Shown: positions 43,794-53,148 of the stretch, piece by piece | Layout: every line of letters starts with the position of its first letter | How positions within the stretch are numbered: the first letter of the stretch is position 1 | Assembly (NCBI GenBank): GCA_913058335.1 | Contig: CAJXPX010000009.1 | Location: 1 to 64,000 of the forward strand | Direction: 5' to 3' | Length of the DNA: 64,000 bases | From: an uncultured Hyphomonadaceae bacterium | Lineage (GTDB): Bacteria; Pseudomonadota; Alphaproteobacteria; Caulobacterales; Maricaulaceae | Made by a program: the position numbers and the translations under genes | Notes under the pieces: model-generated | What the model saw: the letters and a program-made list of their open reading frames with translations, nothing else | Database searches by the model: none | Told to the model about the DNA's origin: nothing

Positions 43794-45269
43794 ATGAGCA
43801 CAGTTATTCTTTCTATTGACCAAGGCACCACATCTTCCCGGACACTGGTCTTTTCTCCCCGCGGGCGCATCCTGTTCACTGCGCAAGAGGAATTTCCGCA
43901 AATCTACCCGCAAGACGGATGGGTGGAACATGACCCTGAGACGATTTGGAAAACGGTTTTAAAAACGCTTAAACAAGCTTGGAACTTTGCGGAAGAAAAC
44001 GATCATGACGTGGCGGGCATCGGGATTACAAATCAGCGTGAAACGACGCTGGTCTGGAATAGAGAAACCGGAAAATGTCTTTACAAAGCGATCGTCTGGC
44101 AGGACCGACGGACGGCGCAGGCCTGCCGGGAAATGGCGAAGAAAATGCCGGTTGAGGAACTCAACGCCAAATCCGGCCTCATTCATGACCCTTATTTCAG
44201 TGGCAGTAAAATCGCTTGGATTTTAGATAATATTGACGGGGCGCGCGACCTTGCAGAACAAGATAAACTCGCCTTCGGGACAGTGGATTGCTTCCTTATC
44301 TGGCGTCTGACCGAAGGGAGGATCCACGCCACGGACGCCACCAATGCGAGCCGCACCAATCTTTTTAATATCCATACACAAGAGTGGGATGAAGAGCTTT
44401 TGAATCTGTTTGACGTTCCCCTTTCTGGTCTGCCGAAGGTTAAAGATTGTGTTGATGACTTCGGGACATGTTGCCTCTTGGGCAAAGACATCCCCATTTT
44501 AGGAGTCGCGGGCGACCAACAGGCCGCCGCAATTGGGCAAGCTTGTTTCCAAGAAGGCGATATAAAATCCACTTACGGAACCGGGTGTTTTGTGATCCTA
44601 AATACGGGAGAAAAATGTATCGCCTCAGAAAATCGATTATTGTCTACTATTTGCTACCGTTTGGACGGGAAAACGACTTATGCGTTGGAAGGATCCATTT
44701 TCATTGCCGGAGCCGCGGTGCAATGGCTTCGTGATGAAGTGAAAATTATTGATCACGCCAAAGACACAGAAAGCCTCTGCAAGAGTTTGGACAGCAATAA
44801 AGGGGTTTACCTTGTGCCAGCCTTTACCGGGTTGGGCGCGCCGTATTGGGACCCCGAGGCGCGCGGAGGTCTGTTTGGCCTGACGCGAGATACGGGCCGC
44901 GCAGAAATCGTGCGCGCCACTATCGAGAGCGTTTGCTACCAGACTTACGATTTATTCTCTGCAATGGCGCAGGACGGCGTAGAGCCAAAAATGCTCCGTG
45001 TCGATGGCGGTATGGTCGCCAATGACTGGATGGTGCAATATCTCGCGGGCGTTTTAGACATTCCGGTAGAACGGCCAAAAGTCCTTGAAACCACGGCTTT
45101 CGGCGCTGCCGCCTTGGCCGCTGTGGGGGCGGGGTTATTCCCCTCTTTGGAAGCTATTAAAGATGTTTGGACACTGGATAAAAACTTTGACCCGCAAATG
45201 GACGCGGATACACGTCAATCTGTCTTGGCCGGATGGAAATCTTCCGTGCAAAAAGTCCTGACAGATTGA
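43794..45269 (+). CDS. glpK: Glycerol kinase
   Basis: A 491-residue FGGY-family kinase that makes glycerol 3-phosphate. The phosphate-binding N-terminus is ILSIDQGTTSSRTLVF, the substrate region WQDRRTAQACREM, and the signature stretches are FAIAGA-like VAGDQQAAAIGQACFQEGDIKSTYGTGCF and LRVDGGMVANDWMVQYLAGVLDIPVERP. The E. coli regulatory region for enzyme IIA-Glc is not identifiable. No glpF or glpD is adjacent, so it is a single gene here. Confidence 0.96.
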   Translation: MSTVILSIDQGTTSSRTLVFSPRGRILFTAQEEFPQIYPQDGWVEHDPETIWKTVLKTLKQAWNFAEENDHDVAGIGITNQRETTLVWNRETGKCLYKAIVWQDRRTAQACREMAKKMPVEELNAKSGLIHDPYFSGSKIAWILDNIDGARDLAEQDKLAFGTVDCFLIWRLTEGRIHATDATNASRTNLFNIHTQEWDEELLNLFDVPLSGLPKVKDCVDDFGTCCLLGKDIPILGVAGDQQAAAIGQACFQEGDIKSTYGTGCFVILNTGEKCIASENRLLSTICYRLDGKTTYALEGSIFIAGAAVQWLRDEVKIIDHAKDTESLCKSLDSNKGVYLVPAFTGLGAPYWDPEARGGLFGLTRDTGRAEIVRATIESVCYQTYDLFSAMAQDGVEPKMLRVDGGMVANDWMVQYLAGVLDIPVERPKVLETTAFGAAALAAVGAGLFPSLEAIKDVWTLDKNFDPQMDADTRQSVLAGWKSSVQKVLTD

Positions 45270-45325
45270 GCAAAGAGGGTTTGCAGGACGGCTCTTGAGC
45301 GTTATAGAACCGTGCACCCAGAGAT

Positions 45326-45402
45326 GGGGGGATAGCTCAGTTGGTTAGAGCCACCCGCTCATAACGGGTTGGTCGGGGGTTCAAGTCCCTCTCCCCCTAC
45401 CA
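45326..45402 (+). tRNA. tRNA with CAU anticodon (elongator Met or Ile2), CCA encoded
   Basis: GGGGGGA pairs with UCCCCCU (one G-U), then UAGCUCAG, anticodon stem ACCCG/CGGGU with loop CUCAUAA, T arm GUUCAAG and CCA at the end, 77 nt. The CAU anticodon fits elongator methionine or isoleucine-2, where C34 is lysidine-modified. Initiator tRNA is excluded because the three G-C pairs of its anticodon stem are not present. I cannot choose between the two from sequence alone. Confidence 0.9.
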
Positions 45403-45406
45403 TTTC

Positions 45407-46198
45407 TTACTCAATTCGTTTCGTGATGTTCAATTCCCAGTTATAGTCGTAATCTTCGATCTGCTTGGCATTTTGCAGCGCGGTCTTTTTTTCATTTTCT
45501 GCAAATTTGACGAGATAGGATATAACGTCTGCTTCGCTGGCCCCAAAGTCTTCCTTATACCATTTAAAAATACTCGAAGCGGTGATATTACCGTTCTTGT
45601 CAATCCGAACACCTCGGGGACTAGAGATGAAAGCCTTCGCGGCTTCGGTCAGATCAGCATCCAACGTGGCCGCTTCCCAAGCTGTTTTTTTGAGGTTTGG
45701 ACACCCAATAGACGCACAATTAAAAGCGAAATGGACCCGTGGTTCGTCATATAGTTCCCGTACGGTATCATGCTCGATATTATTGAGGCTTATCTTCTGC
45801 CCACGGACGGTCAATATTTTGTTATCCCAAGGACCCGTTAAAAAGCCGATTTTTTTTATAGATTTCACCGGATATTTATCCAGTATCAGCTCGACCGTTT
45901 TGGCGTTATAAAGATTAAACCAATACGCCATTGCCTGTTCGTCTGAATATGACGAAATATCGATGCCTGAGAGGCTCTCTATGTAGCGTTCCAGTCCCCT
46001 CTCATCAGCGTCTGTCACCTTATCATAGGCGACAAGGTTTAACCCGTTTTCCGATGTAACATATTTAGCGAGAAACGCATTATAGGGTTGATTGATATCT
46101 GAACCTGTCTCGGTTTGTGTCACGTCCTGTGCTGTGGTCGTTAAAGGCCCCAAAAGCCCGCCCATGAGAAGAAGCGTGAGTTTGGTAAACTTCGTCAC
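45407..46198 (-). CDS. DUF547 family exported protein (copy 1)
   Basis: A 263-residue protein with a signal peptide (KLTLLLMGGLLGPLTTTAQ) and a DUF547 domain. Marks are NLVAYDKVTDADERGLERYIESLSGIDISSYSDEQAMAYWFNLYNAKTVELIL and the signature VHFAFNCASIGCPNL. DUF547 has no settled function. It is paralogous with the next gene upstream on the same strand; the two share long identical stretches across the whole domain. The tRNA lies just past its 3' end. Confidence 0.88.
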   Translation of the reverse strand: MTKFTKLTLLLMGGLLGPLTTTAQDVTQTETGSDINQPYNAFLAKYVTSENGLNLVAYDKVTDADERGLERYIESLSGIDISSYSDEQAMAYWFNLYNAKTVELILDKYPVKSIKKIGFLTGPWDNKILTVRGQKISLNNIEHDTVRELYDEPRVHFAFNCASIGCPNLKKTAWEAATLDADLTEAAKAFISSPRGVRIDKNGNITASSIFKWYKEDFGASEADVISYLVKFAENEKKTALQNAKQIEDYDYNWELNITKRIE

Positions 46199-46299
46199 AG
46201 TTGGCCCCTAATTTGAAATTCAATCTAAACACAGCTTACAGAAAACAGTCGAAGACAGGCTCAAATTTTAGACACGAAAGAGTGAACGTCAATATGCAG

Positions 46300-46327
46300 A
46301 AAATCCCTCTGCCAAAAGCGGGATTTT
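46300..46327 (-). terminator. Hairpin after the DUF547 lipoprotein gene
   Basis: On the minus strand AAAATCCC pairs with GGGATTTT around twelve bases, immediately past the stop. The T residues are in the stem, so termination strength is uncertain. Confidence 0.45.
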
Positions 46328-46334
46328 CCTTACC

Positions 46335-47207
46335 TTATTTCGCGATATTAAGGGACCAATCATATTCATAATCCTTAATTTCGTTTGCATTTTGCATGGC
46401 GGTCTTTTTCGCGCCCTCCGCAAACTGAGACAGATAAGTCAGGACGTCTTCTTCAGTCTCCCCAAAGTCTTCTTTGTACCAATCGAAAATTTTTGAAGCT
46501 CTTATATCTTCATTATTGACCATTATCCCGCGGGGGCTGGAAACATAGTCCTTTGCTGCTTGTTGTAAGTCTGCCTCCAGCGTTTCGGCCTCCCAAGCGG
46601 TTGTTTTTAAGTTTGGGCATCCTATCGACGCGCAATTCACCGCAAAATGTATTCGGGGCTCGTCATAATTTTCGCGTAATGTGTCATGCTCGATTTCATC
46701 TAAAGTCATAGTCGCGCCCCTGACATTGACGAGCTTTTGACTCCATGGGTCACTAATATCTTTAATGGAATCGACCGGATAATTATCAAGAATTAAATCC
46801 AAAGTGACAGCGTTATAGAGATTGAACCAATAAGCCATCATTTCAGTGTCGGAAAAATCTGAAACCTCCATATTCGCAAGATTTTCGATATAGCTTTCCA
46901 AGGCGGCGGCATCCGTGTCCGTAACATCCTGATACGCCAAAAGGTTTATACCCTCAGTAGGTTTTACATAGGTTTTGAGGAAGGCATTATAGGGCGCGTT
47001 CACTTCGGAAAGTTTGACTGTCTGAGAGGTGTTGTCACGCGTTTCAGTCCTTCGTGTGTCGGCGACGACCTTCACCGTCTCGCTCATCTCTACGCTCTTC
47101 TCATTAGAAGCCTCAGGGGTAGGCTGAAGCTTGTCCTGTCCGCCGCAGGCGGAGAGAGATAAAGTTACCGTTGCGGTCAATAAAACCATTTTCAACGCTT
47201 TTGTCAT
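46335..47207 (-). CDS. DUF547 family lipoprotein (copy 2)
   Basis: A 290-residue paralogue of the downstream gene. The signal peptide ends in lipobox LSAC, so this copy is a lipoprotein while its partner appears soluble or processed by signal peptidase I. An unstructured linker (QDKLQPTPEASNEKS..) separates it from the DUF547 domain, which carries VHFAVNCASIGCPNL-type signature (IHFAVNCASIGCPNL). I use ATG 47207 (MTKALKM), where the signal starts. The pair probably arose by tandem duplication and then diverged in anchoring. Confidence 0.88.
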   Translation of the reverse strand: MTKALKMVLLTATVTLSLSACGGQDKLQPTPEASNEKSVEMSETVKVVADTRRTETRDNTSQTVKLSEVNAPYNAFLKTYVKPTEGINLLAYQDVTDTDAAALESYIENLANMEVSDFSDTEMMAYWFNLYNAVTLDLILDNYPVDSIKDISDPWSQKLVNVRGATMTLDEIEHDTLRENYDEPRIHFAVNCASIGCPNLKTTAWEAETLEADLQQAAKDYVSSPRGIMVNNEDIRASKIFDWYKEDFGETEEDVLTYLSQFAEGAKKTAMQNANEIKDYEYDWSLNIAK

Positions 47208-47330
47208 GGAGGGTCCTTCGGGCATATCGTTTATTATATATAATTCATAAACGGAAACGTCGCCTCATTCGTTCCCTTTCTGGAAAGCGCACTCTCTTTT
47301 TCTGAGTTGAATTAAATATTGTTCCGCCAA

Positions 47331-47356
47331 CAAAAAACCCGCCTCAAAGGCGGGTT
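47331..47356 (-). terminator. Rho-independent terminator of the ribosomal operon (after rplQ)
   Basis: On the minus strand AACCCGCCT and AGGCGGGTT pair perfectly around three bases and are followed by TTTTTTG. It lies about 30 bases past the rplQ stop and marks the end of the S10-spc-alpha block. Confidence 0.93.
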
Positions 47357-47383
47357 CTTCGTATAAATTTTTTCTGAGATTCT

Positions 47384-47797
47384 TTATGCGTTCTCAACCT
47401 CGGCCATACGCTCTCGGTCGCCTTTACCTTTCGCATCAACATCGCGATCTACAAATTCAATAACAGCCATAGGCGCATTATCACCATAGCGGAAACCGGC
47501 TTTCATCACGCGAATATAACCGCCTTGGCGATCTGCATAACGAGGACCGATAACGTCAAAGAGCTTTTTAGACTGCTCTTTGTTCCGTGTGCGGGCAATC
47601 GCGATGCGACGGCTGTTCAGATCACCTTTTTTAGCAAGCGTTACAAGCTTCTCAACGAAAGGACGAAGTTCTTTCGCTTTCGGAAGCGTTGTCACGATTT
47701 GCTCATGCTCAATGAGACTGGATGACATATTAGCGAACATAGCTTTGCGATGGCTCGCAGTGCGGTTCAGTTTACGATGGGCCATTTTATGACGCAT
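47384..47797 (-). CDS. rplQ: 50S ribosomal protein L17
   Basis: A 137-residue protein. [52 protein letters not shown] is the typical L17 start, and [27 protein letters not shown] the core. The last 12 residues ([17 protein letters not shown]) form a charged tail. It is the last gene of the alpha part of the operon, 29 bases after rpoA. Confidence 0.98.
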   Translation of the reverse strand: MRHKMAHRKLNRTASHRKAMFANMSSSLIEHEQIVTTLPKAKELRPFVEKLVTLAKKGDLNSRRIAIARTRNKEQSKKLFDVIGPRYADRQGGYIRVMKAGFRYGDNAPMAVIEFVDRDVDAKGKGDRERMAEVENA

Positions 47798-47826
47798 GGC
47801 TTAATCCTCTTAATGTTCAGGGCGAC

Positions 47827-48843
47827 CTAAATGTGGTCGTCGTATTTCTTTGCGAGATCTTCAATATTTTCCGGTGGCCAATTAGGGGCGTCCATACCGA
47901 GGTGTAGACCCATTGCGGCCAGAACTTCTTTAATCTCGTTCAGCGACTTGCGACCAAAGTTAGGAGTGCGAAGCATTTCAGCCTCGGACTTCTGAATTAG
48001 ATCACCGATATATACAATATTATCGTTCTTCAGGCAGTTTGCAGACCGGACTGATAATTCTAACTCGTCCACTTTACGAAGCAGAGCCGGGTTGAAATCG
48101 AGTTCGGGTTTCTCTTCACCGCGCGACATATCTTCCGGATCGTCAAAGTTCACGAAGACTTGGAATTGGTCCTGAAGGATACGCGCCGCAACAGCAACAG
48201 CATCTTCGGGCGTAACAGCCGCGTTGGTTTCGATATCTATAATCAACTTATCATAATCAAGAACTTGGCCTTCGCGCGTATCTTCGACGCGGTAGGCAAC
48301 GCGTTTTACCGGAGAGTAAAGGGCGTCAATTGAAATCAAACCAATTGGGGCATCTTCAGGACGACTGTCAGCAGCAGGGACATACCCCTTACCAGTCGTG
48401 ACTGTTAGCTCCATACGGATATCTGCGCCTTCGTCGGCTGTACAAATAATGTGATCTTTGTTCAGAACTTCAACGTCGGCGGTTTCTTCAATGTCAGCAC
48501 CAGTCACAGGTCCTGCGCCCGTTTTACGAAGCAAAAGCTTTTTGGGGCCTTCGACATGCATACGAACGGCCAAACCTTTAAGGTTCAGGACAACATTTGT
48601 CACATCTTCGCGGACACCGGGAATAGAGGTGAATTCATGAACGATACCATCGATTTGAACTGCCGAAACAGCAGCGCCTTGCAGTGAAGACAGCAAAACA
48701 CGACGTAGCGCGTTTCCGAGTGTCATACCAAAACCGCGCTCTAGCGGTTCAGCGGTGACGATTGCTTTACGCTCAGGATCACGACCGGGTTCAATCTCTG
48801 GATTGATCGGGCGGATGAGTTCTTGCCAGTTTTTCTCAATCAC
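47827..48843 (-). CDS. rpoA: DNA-directed RNA polymerase subunit alpha
   Basis: A 338-residue subunit that dimerises to start polymerase assembly. The N-terminal domain has [37 protein letters not shown]. The C-terminal domain (about residues 255-325) has [47 protein letters not shown], which binds UP elements and activators. The length is normal. Confidence 0.99.
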   Translation of the reverse strand: MIEKNWQELIRPINPEIEPGRDPERKAIVTAEPLERGFGMTLGNALRRVLLSSLQGAAVSAVQIDGIVHEFTSIPGVREDVTNVVLNLKGLAVRMHVEGPKKLLLRKTGAGPVTGADIEETADVEVLNKDHIICTADEGADIRMELTVTTGKGYVPAADSRPEDAPIGLISIDALYSPVKRVAYRVEDTREGQVLDYDKLIIDIETNAAVTPEDAVAVAARILQDQFQVFVNFDDPEDMSRGEEKPELDFNPALLRKVDELELSVRSANCLKNDNIVYIGDLIQKSEAEMLRTPNFGRKSLNEIKEVLAAMGLHLGMDAPNWPPENIEDLAKKYDDHI

Positions 48844-48916
48844 AATCTTTGCCTTTTCTTATCAGTGTCGGCGCGTCGGTGTCTGCTCTGAATGAGCGGA
48901 CGTCGTGCCGGAAATA

Positions 48917-48939
48917 GCCTGCCTTTTGTAAAGGCAGGC
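48917..48939 (-). other. Perfect 10-bp hairpin between rpsK and rpoA
   Basis: GCCTGCCTTT and AAAGGCAGGC pair fully around three bases in the 112-base gap between rpsK and rpoA, without a following T tract. It could slow transcription, protect or guide processing of the mRNA, or balance rpoA against the ribosomal genes. Confidence 0.7.
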
Positions 48940-48955
48940 CGGCTTGGTCTACTAA

Positions 48956-49345
48956 CTAAACGCGGCGACGTTTAGGTGGACGGCAGCCATTATGCGGAAT
49001 AGGGGTCACGTCACGAATAGTCGTGATCGTAAAACCAGCGGCTTGCAAAGCGCGGACAGCACTTTCACGACCAGAGCCGGGCCCGTTTACATTAACTTCC
49101 AATGTTGTCATGCCGTGATCGGCGGCTTTACGGCCAGCTTCTTCCGCAGCGACCTGAGCCGCGTAAGGAGTGGATTTACGTGAGCCTTTAAAGCCCATGC
49201 CACCCGCAGAACACCATGCCACGGTATTGCCTTGGGCATCCGTGATGGTAATCATTGTATTGTTAAAAGTCGAATTCACATGCGCAACGCCGGAAGTAAT
49301 ATTTTTCCGGGCGGCACGGCGAATACGTGTGGGTTCTTTAGCCAT
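48956..49345 (-). CDS. rpsK: 30S ribosomal protein S11
   Basis: A 129-residue protein with [54 protein letters not shown] and the C-terminal [19 protein letters not shown]. It contacts the Shine-Dalgarno helix region of the platform. Eleven bases after rpsM. Confidence 0.99.
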   Translation of the reverse strand: MAKEPTRIRRAARKNITSGVAHVNSTFNNTMITITDAQGNTVAWCSAGGMGFKGSRKSTPYAAQVAAEEAGRKAADHGMTTLEVNVNGPGSGRESAVRALQAAGFTITTIRDVTPIPHNGCRPPKRRRV

Positions 49346-49355
49346 CTGAGCTTAC

Positions 49356-49724
49356 CTACTTCTTCTTGCCGGCAATGGCCTTTGCAGGGCCTTTGCGTGT
49401 ACGAGCATTAGTGTGTGTGCGCTGACCGCGAACCGGCAGACCACGACGGTGACGGAGGCCGCGATAATTACCCATATCCATCAAGCGCTTAATATTCTGA
49501 GAGCGCTCACGACGCAAATCACCTTCAACCTGATAGGTTGAGTCAATTGTTTCACGAATTTGCAGGATCTCTTGATCCGTCAAATCGTGCACGCGACGGT
49601 CGTGCGCAATGCCGACTTTTTCGCAGATCTCAGCCGCCGTAGAGGGACCGATACCATGAATATAACGCAGAGCAATTTCTACGCGCTTATTAGTCGGGAT
49701 GTTTACCCCAGCAATACGAGCCAC
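49356..49724 (-). CDS. rpsM: 30S ribosomal protein S13 (GTG start)
   Basis: A 122-residue protein: [26 protein letters not shown] at the start and [26 protein letters not shown] at the end. The ORF tool extended upstream to 49787. I use GTG at 49724, because AGGAGG lies six bases before it and [10 protein letters not shown] is the family start. Confidence 0.97.
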   Translation of the reverse strand: MARIAGVNIPTNKRVEIALRYIHGIGPSTAAEICEKVGIAHDRRVHDLTDQEILQIRETIDSTYQVEGDLRRERSQNIKRLMDMGNYRGLRHRRGLPVRGQRTHTNARTRKGPAKAIAGKKK

Positions 49725-49842
49725 TTTTGGCCTCCTAATCAATCCTGCTTGCGGTCGGTCCTGAACGCTTAGCTCACCCCATAGCAAAAGGGGCGAGCGA
49801 TAATCGAACCGTCCGCGAAAGCGGGTTACTTAGTCTTAACCC

Positions 49843-49862
49843 CTCCTGCCGTCAAGCAGGAG
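49843..49862 (-). other. Hairpin between adk and rpsM
   Basis: CTCCTGC pairs with GCAGGAG around six bases in the gap between adk and rpsM. Further imperfect stems (CCCC..GGGG near 49775 and CCGC..GCGG near 49812) lie beside it, so the 175-base gap is structured rather than empty. Confidence 0.55.
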
Positions 49863-49899
49863 CAGCCATAGATTCATGAGATTCTTCAGCCTTTTCTCT

Positions 49900-50520
49900 T
49901 TAAGAGAAGAGACGCGCGAAAAATCCTTTCTTTTTTGGGGCTTTTGCCCCGTCATCCGCGACTAAAACGCGGTTAACATTTGACGACACAGTTTCAATGT
50001 CTGCCATTCCGTCCACTTCGCTCAATTTTCCTTGAGCCGCATAATAAGGGAGCAGCGGAGCCGTCTGTTTATTATAATTTTCTAAGCGAATCGCAAATGT
50101 CTCCGGATTATCATCCTTACGACCTTCCTCTTCGAATCGCTTTGTGATTCTTTTCATCAAGGCGTCATCATCAACACGAAGACGAACAACCCGATCAACA
50201 GTCTGTCCACGCTTTTCAAGGGCGGCGTCCAAGGCTTTGGCCTGAGCAACTGTTCTTGGAAAGCCGTCAAAAATAAATCCGTTAGAATTGGGGTGTGTGT
50301 CCAACTGTTCTTCGATTAAGGCGATGACAATCTCATCAGAGACCAAATCACCGCGATCCATAATACCCGCGACAGTCTTACCTAGCTCTGTTCCCGACGC
50401 CCGTGCAGCACGAAGCATATCACCAGTCGAAAGCTGTATCAAACCACGCTCTTGAACAAGCCGTTTCGCCTGTGTGCCTTTGCCAGCAGCGGGGGGACCA
50501 AAGAGAATAAGATTCATCAT
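49900..50520 (-). CDS. adk: Adenylate kinase with basic amphipathic tail
   Basis: A 206-residue enzyme (AMP + ATP to 2 ADP). P-loop LFGPPAAGKGTQAKRL, GDMLRAARASGTELGK, and DGFPRTVAQAKALD are all normal, and the lid is the short, zinc-free type. The end VNRVLVADDGAKAPKKKGFFARLFS extends some 20 residues past the usual body. The tail KKKGFFARLFS is basic and amphipathic, as in membrane-touching peptides. It sits between secY and rpsM, the common place. ATG 50517 is an alternative start. Confidence 0.96.
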   Translation of the reverse strand: MMNLILFGPPAAGKGTQAKRLVQERGLIQLSTGDMLRAARASGTELGKTVAGIMDRGDLVSDEIVIALIEEQLDTHPNSNGFIFDGFPRTVAQAKALDAALEKRGQTVDRVVRLRVDDDALMKRITKRFEEEGRKDDNPETFAIRLENYNKQTAPLLPYYAAQGKLSEVDGMADIETVSSNVNRVLVADDGAKAPKKKGFFARLFS

Positions 50521-50530
50521 AGTTAACTGC

Positions 50531-51895
50531 CTATCGGTTCCTTCGGCGCATCCGGGATTTCTTGATCAATCCCTCATATTGGTGAGCCACCAGATGTGAT
50601 TGGATTTGCGCCACTGTATCAAGTGTTACAGACACGATAATCAAAAGGCTCATCCCGCCGATTAACATCGCAACAGACGGAGGGATAGCTCCACCTTGGC
50701 GCGCAATGATCAATTCGGGAAGAACGCAGACAAAAGCCACATATACTGCGCCTATAAAAGTCAGACGAGAAAGAACATAGGACAAGTAGTCCGCTGTCCG
50801 TTTTCCGGGCCGGATACCGGGAAGGAAGCCACCATTCTTGCGAAGGTTGTCGGCTACATCGTCGGGTTTGAAAACATATGGGACATAGAAATAACAGAAG
50901 AAAATAATCAGTATGGCATAAAGCGTTAAATAAAGCGGCGAACCATAAGAAATAAAGGCCAAAATTGTTCCAACAATACCGGTACCTTCTTCGGCACTGT
51001 TATTCATTAGAATTGGGCCAAGTGTTGCCGGCAAGAGCAATAGAGAACTTGCGAAAATTGGGGGAATAACACCAGCCGTATTCAGTTTTAACGGCATGAA
51101 AGAGCTTTCGCCGCCAAAGGTTTTTCCCCCTGCCATCTGCCGTTTAGGATATTGCACCAGTAATCGTCGCTGGGCCCTTTCCACATAGACAATCAACATT
51201 GAGAGTCCGACAAACAGGACAATCAGAAAGAGGAGTAACAATTCAGAGACGGTGCCTTGCTGATTCAATTCAAAGGCTTGAAAAATCGCTTTTGGTAATT
51301 CCGCAACAATCCCGGCGAAAATGATCAAAGAAACCCCGTTGCCCACACCTCGCGCCGTTACTTGTTCCCCCATCCACATGAGGAACATAGTGCCTCCAAC
51401 CAGAGTAATAACTGTGGAAGCTTGGAAGAATAAACCCGGGTTGATAACTGCACCAGGTGTACCTTGTAGAGCTCGGGCAATCCCGAAGGCTTGGAAGGCC
51501 GCCAAAAAAACAGTCAGGTAACGTGTATATTGATTGATTTGCTTTCGGCCCTGTTCGCCGTCCTTGTCCAATTCCTTGAGAGACGGAATCGAGCCTTTCA
51601 TCAAGGTCATAATGATCGAGGCTGAAATATAAGGCATGACGTTTAATGCGAAAATCGCCATACGCTCAACAGCGCCGCCGGCAAACATATTCAAACGTGT
51701 CAGAAGGCCGCCTCCCCCAGAGGAAAATGCGGTCTGGAATGCCGCCATGTCCATGCCTGGAATCGGAACAAATGTCCCGAGACGGTAAATAATTAGAATT
51801 CCGAGGGTGAAGAGAAGTCTGTGCTGCAACTCTTTCGCCTTGGCAAAAACGCCAAGGTTCATATTTGCTGCTAATTGTTCTGACGCTGATGCCAT
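50531..51895 (-). CDS. secY: Preprotein translocase subunit SecY
   Basis: A 454-residue channel of the Sec system with ten hydrophobic helices. Marks are RLLFTLGILIIYRLGTFVPIPGMD at the start, ISASIIMTLM, the cytosolic loop ERAQRRLLVQYPKRQMAGGKTFGGESSFMPLKLNTAGVIPPIFASSLL, and FKPDDVADNLRKNGGFLPGIRPG, close to the SecA site. The length is normal. Confidence 0.99.
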   Translation of the reverse strand: MASASEQLAANMNLGVFAKAKELQHRLLFTLGILIIYRLGTFVPIPGMDMAAFQTAFSSGGGGLLTRLNMFAGGAVERMAIFALNVMPYISASIIMTLMKGSIPSLKELDKDGEQGRKQINQYTRYLTVFLAAFQAFGIARALQGTPGAVINPGLFFQASTVITLVGGTMFLMWMGEQVTARGVGNGVSLIIFAGIVAELPKAIFQAFELNQQGTVSELLLLFLIVLFVGLSMLIVYVERAQRRLLVQYPKRQMAGGKTFGGESSFMPLKLNTAGVIPPIFASSLLLLPATLGPILMNNSAEEGTGIVGTILAFISYGSPLYLTLYAILIIFFCYFYVPYVFKPDDVADNLRKNGGFLPGIRPGKRTADYLSYVLSRLTFIGAVYVAFVCVLPELIIARQGGAIPPSVAMLIGGMSLLIIVSVTLDTVAQIQSHLVAHQYEGLIKKSRMRRRNR

Positions 51896-51926
51896 TAAAC
51901 GTCTCCCGCCTTCTTAAGAAAGTTAA

Positions 51927-51949
51927 ACCCTATCCGATAAAGATAGGGT
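51927..51949 (-). other. Hairpin between rplO and secY
   Basis: ACCCTATC and GATAGGGT pair around seven bases in the 68-base gap between rplO and secY. A short T-rich segment (TTTAACTTTC) follows on the minus strand. It may attenuate or shape transcription into secY. Confidence 0.6.
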
Positions 51950-51963
51950 CTTGATGAAGGCGT

Positions 51964-52905
51964 TTAAAGGTCGCCGAGCTTGCCTTCGTTTTTGGCCAGC
52001 AAGTAATAGAAAGTTACACGGTTTTTCATGCGTGTCGGCTTCATTGTTTCGCAAACGGCTTTGACTTTTTCCATTGCCGCGTCTTTGTCGTCAACGCCGA
52101 GCTTCTTCTTCATGAAGCCTTTGACAATTGTATCAAGCTCAGTTTCGTCGGAACAAGATACATATTTGCTGTCACGGTTTGATAAAGAAGCCCCAAGATA
52201 TTTTTCAATCTTGGTCACAATAGCGTTGTCTGCCTTGGCGTCATATTCTTGCGTTGGCTCTAAATAATCAGAAACGTCTTCGGATTTTTCAGCTTTCTTC
52301 GCAGGCGCTTTTTTAGCCGCGGCTTTTTTAGCCGGTTTTTTCTCTTCTTTCGCCGGAGCAGCAGAAGCTTTAGCAGCTTTTTTATCCGCTTTAGAGACTT
52401 TATTAGTCCTGTCAGCTTTTACGCCTTTTTCGCGGCGCTCCATCTTGTCTTCTACGACGGTGACAGTGCCTTTGGCGTCTTCGACTGCTTTCGTCGCGGC
52501 GGGTGTAGCCCCGGAAACGGTCAATTTGACAGCTTTTGACAGCTTGCCGTTACCGATCAGACGCACGCCGTCGAATGAGCGGCGAAGAACGCCGGCTTCC
52601 ACGAGTGCGGCAGCATCCACATCGGATTTACCGTCAATTTTACCGGACTCAATGGCGCGGTTAAGATTGGCAATAGACAATTCAGCGAAACGCTTACGAT
52701 TTGGCTTGTTAAAGCCACGTTTTGGCAGGCGCATGTGAATTGGCATCTGGCCACCTTCAAAGCCCTTAATCGCCACACCGGAGCGTGACTTTTGACCTTT
52801 GACACCACGGCCGCCTGTTTTGCCGGTACCAGAACCGATACCACGGCCAACCCGCTTACGCTCTTTAGTGGCGCCGGGATTATCTGAGAGTTCGTTCAAA
52901 CGCAT
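51964..52905 (-). CDS. rplO: 50S ribosomal protein L15 fused to a DUF2853-like domain
   Basis: A 313-residue protein; normal L15 is about 150-160. Residues 1-152 are L15: [54 protein letters not shown]. Residues about 153-207 are a Lys/Ala-rich linker, [21 protein letters not shown], resembling histone H1 tails. Residues about 208-313 match the DUF2853 pattern: [69 protein letters not shown]. One frame holds all three parts, with no in-frame stop, and the gene sits in its normal place between rpmD and secY. DUF2853 function is unknown. Confidence 0.93.
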   Translation of the reverse strand: MRLNELSDNPGATKERKRVGRGIGSGTGKTGGRGVKGQKSRSGVAIKGFEGGQMPIHMRLPKRGFNKPNRKRFAELSIANLNRAIESGKIDGKSDVDAAALVEAGVLRRSFDGVRLIGNGKLSKAVKLTVSGATPAATKAVEDAKGTVTVVEDKMERREKGVKADRTNKVSKADKKAAKASAAPAKEEKKPAKKAAAKKAPAKKAEKSEDVSDYLEPTQEYDAKADNAIVTKIEKYLGASLSNRDSKYVSCSDETELDTIVKGFMKKKLGVDDKDAAMEKVKAVCETMKPTRMKNRVTFYYLLAKNEGKLGDL

Positions 52906-52948
52906 TTGTTTTCTCCAAGAGGTTTCATCTACCCATTTAGGCAGAAGA

Positions 52949-53137
52949 CTACTCTTCTACAATTTTCACCATGTGAGCGACTTTGGCAATCATGCCGCGA
53001 ACGCTAGGTGTATCTTCCAATGTACGGCTTTTGCCGATACGGCCGAGGCCGAGACCGACAAGGGTCGCACGCTGATCCGGCTTACGGCGTGTGGCCGAAC
53101 CGGTCTGACGGACAGTCAATGTTGTTTTCTTCGCCAT
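52949..53137 (-). CDS. rpmD: 50S ribosomal protein L30
   Basis: A 62-residue protein: [59 protein letters not shown]. It lacks the long C-terminal extension of some alphaproteobacterial L30 and so is of ordinary length. Eleven bases after rpsE. Confidence 0.97.
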   Translation of the reverse strand: MAKKTTLTVRQTGSATRRKPDQRATLVGLGLGRIGKSRTLEDTPSVRGMIAKVAHMVKIVEE

Positions 53138-53148
53138 GATCTTTGTCC

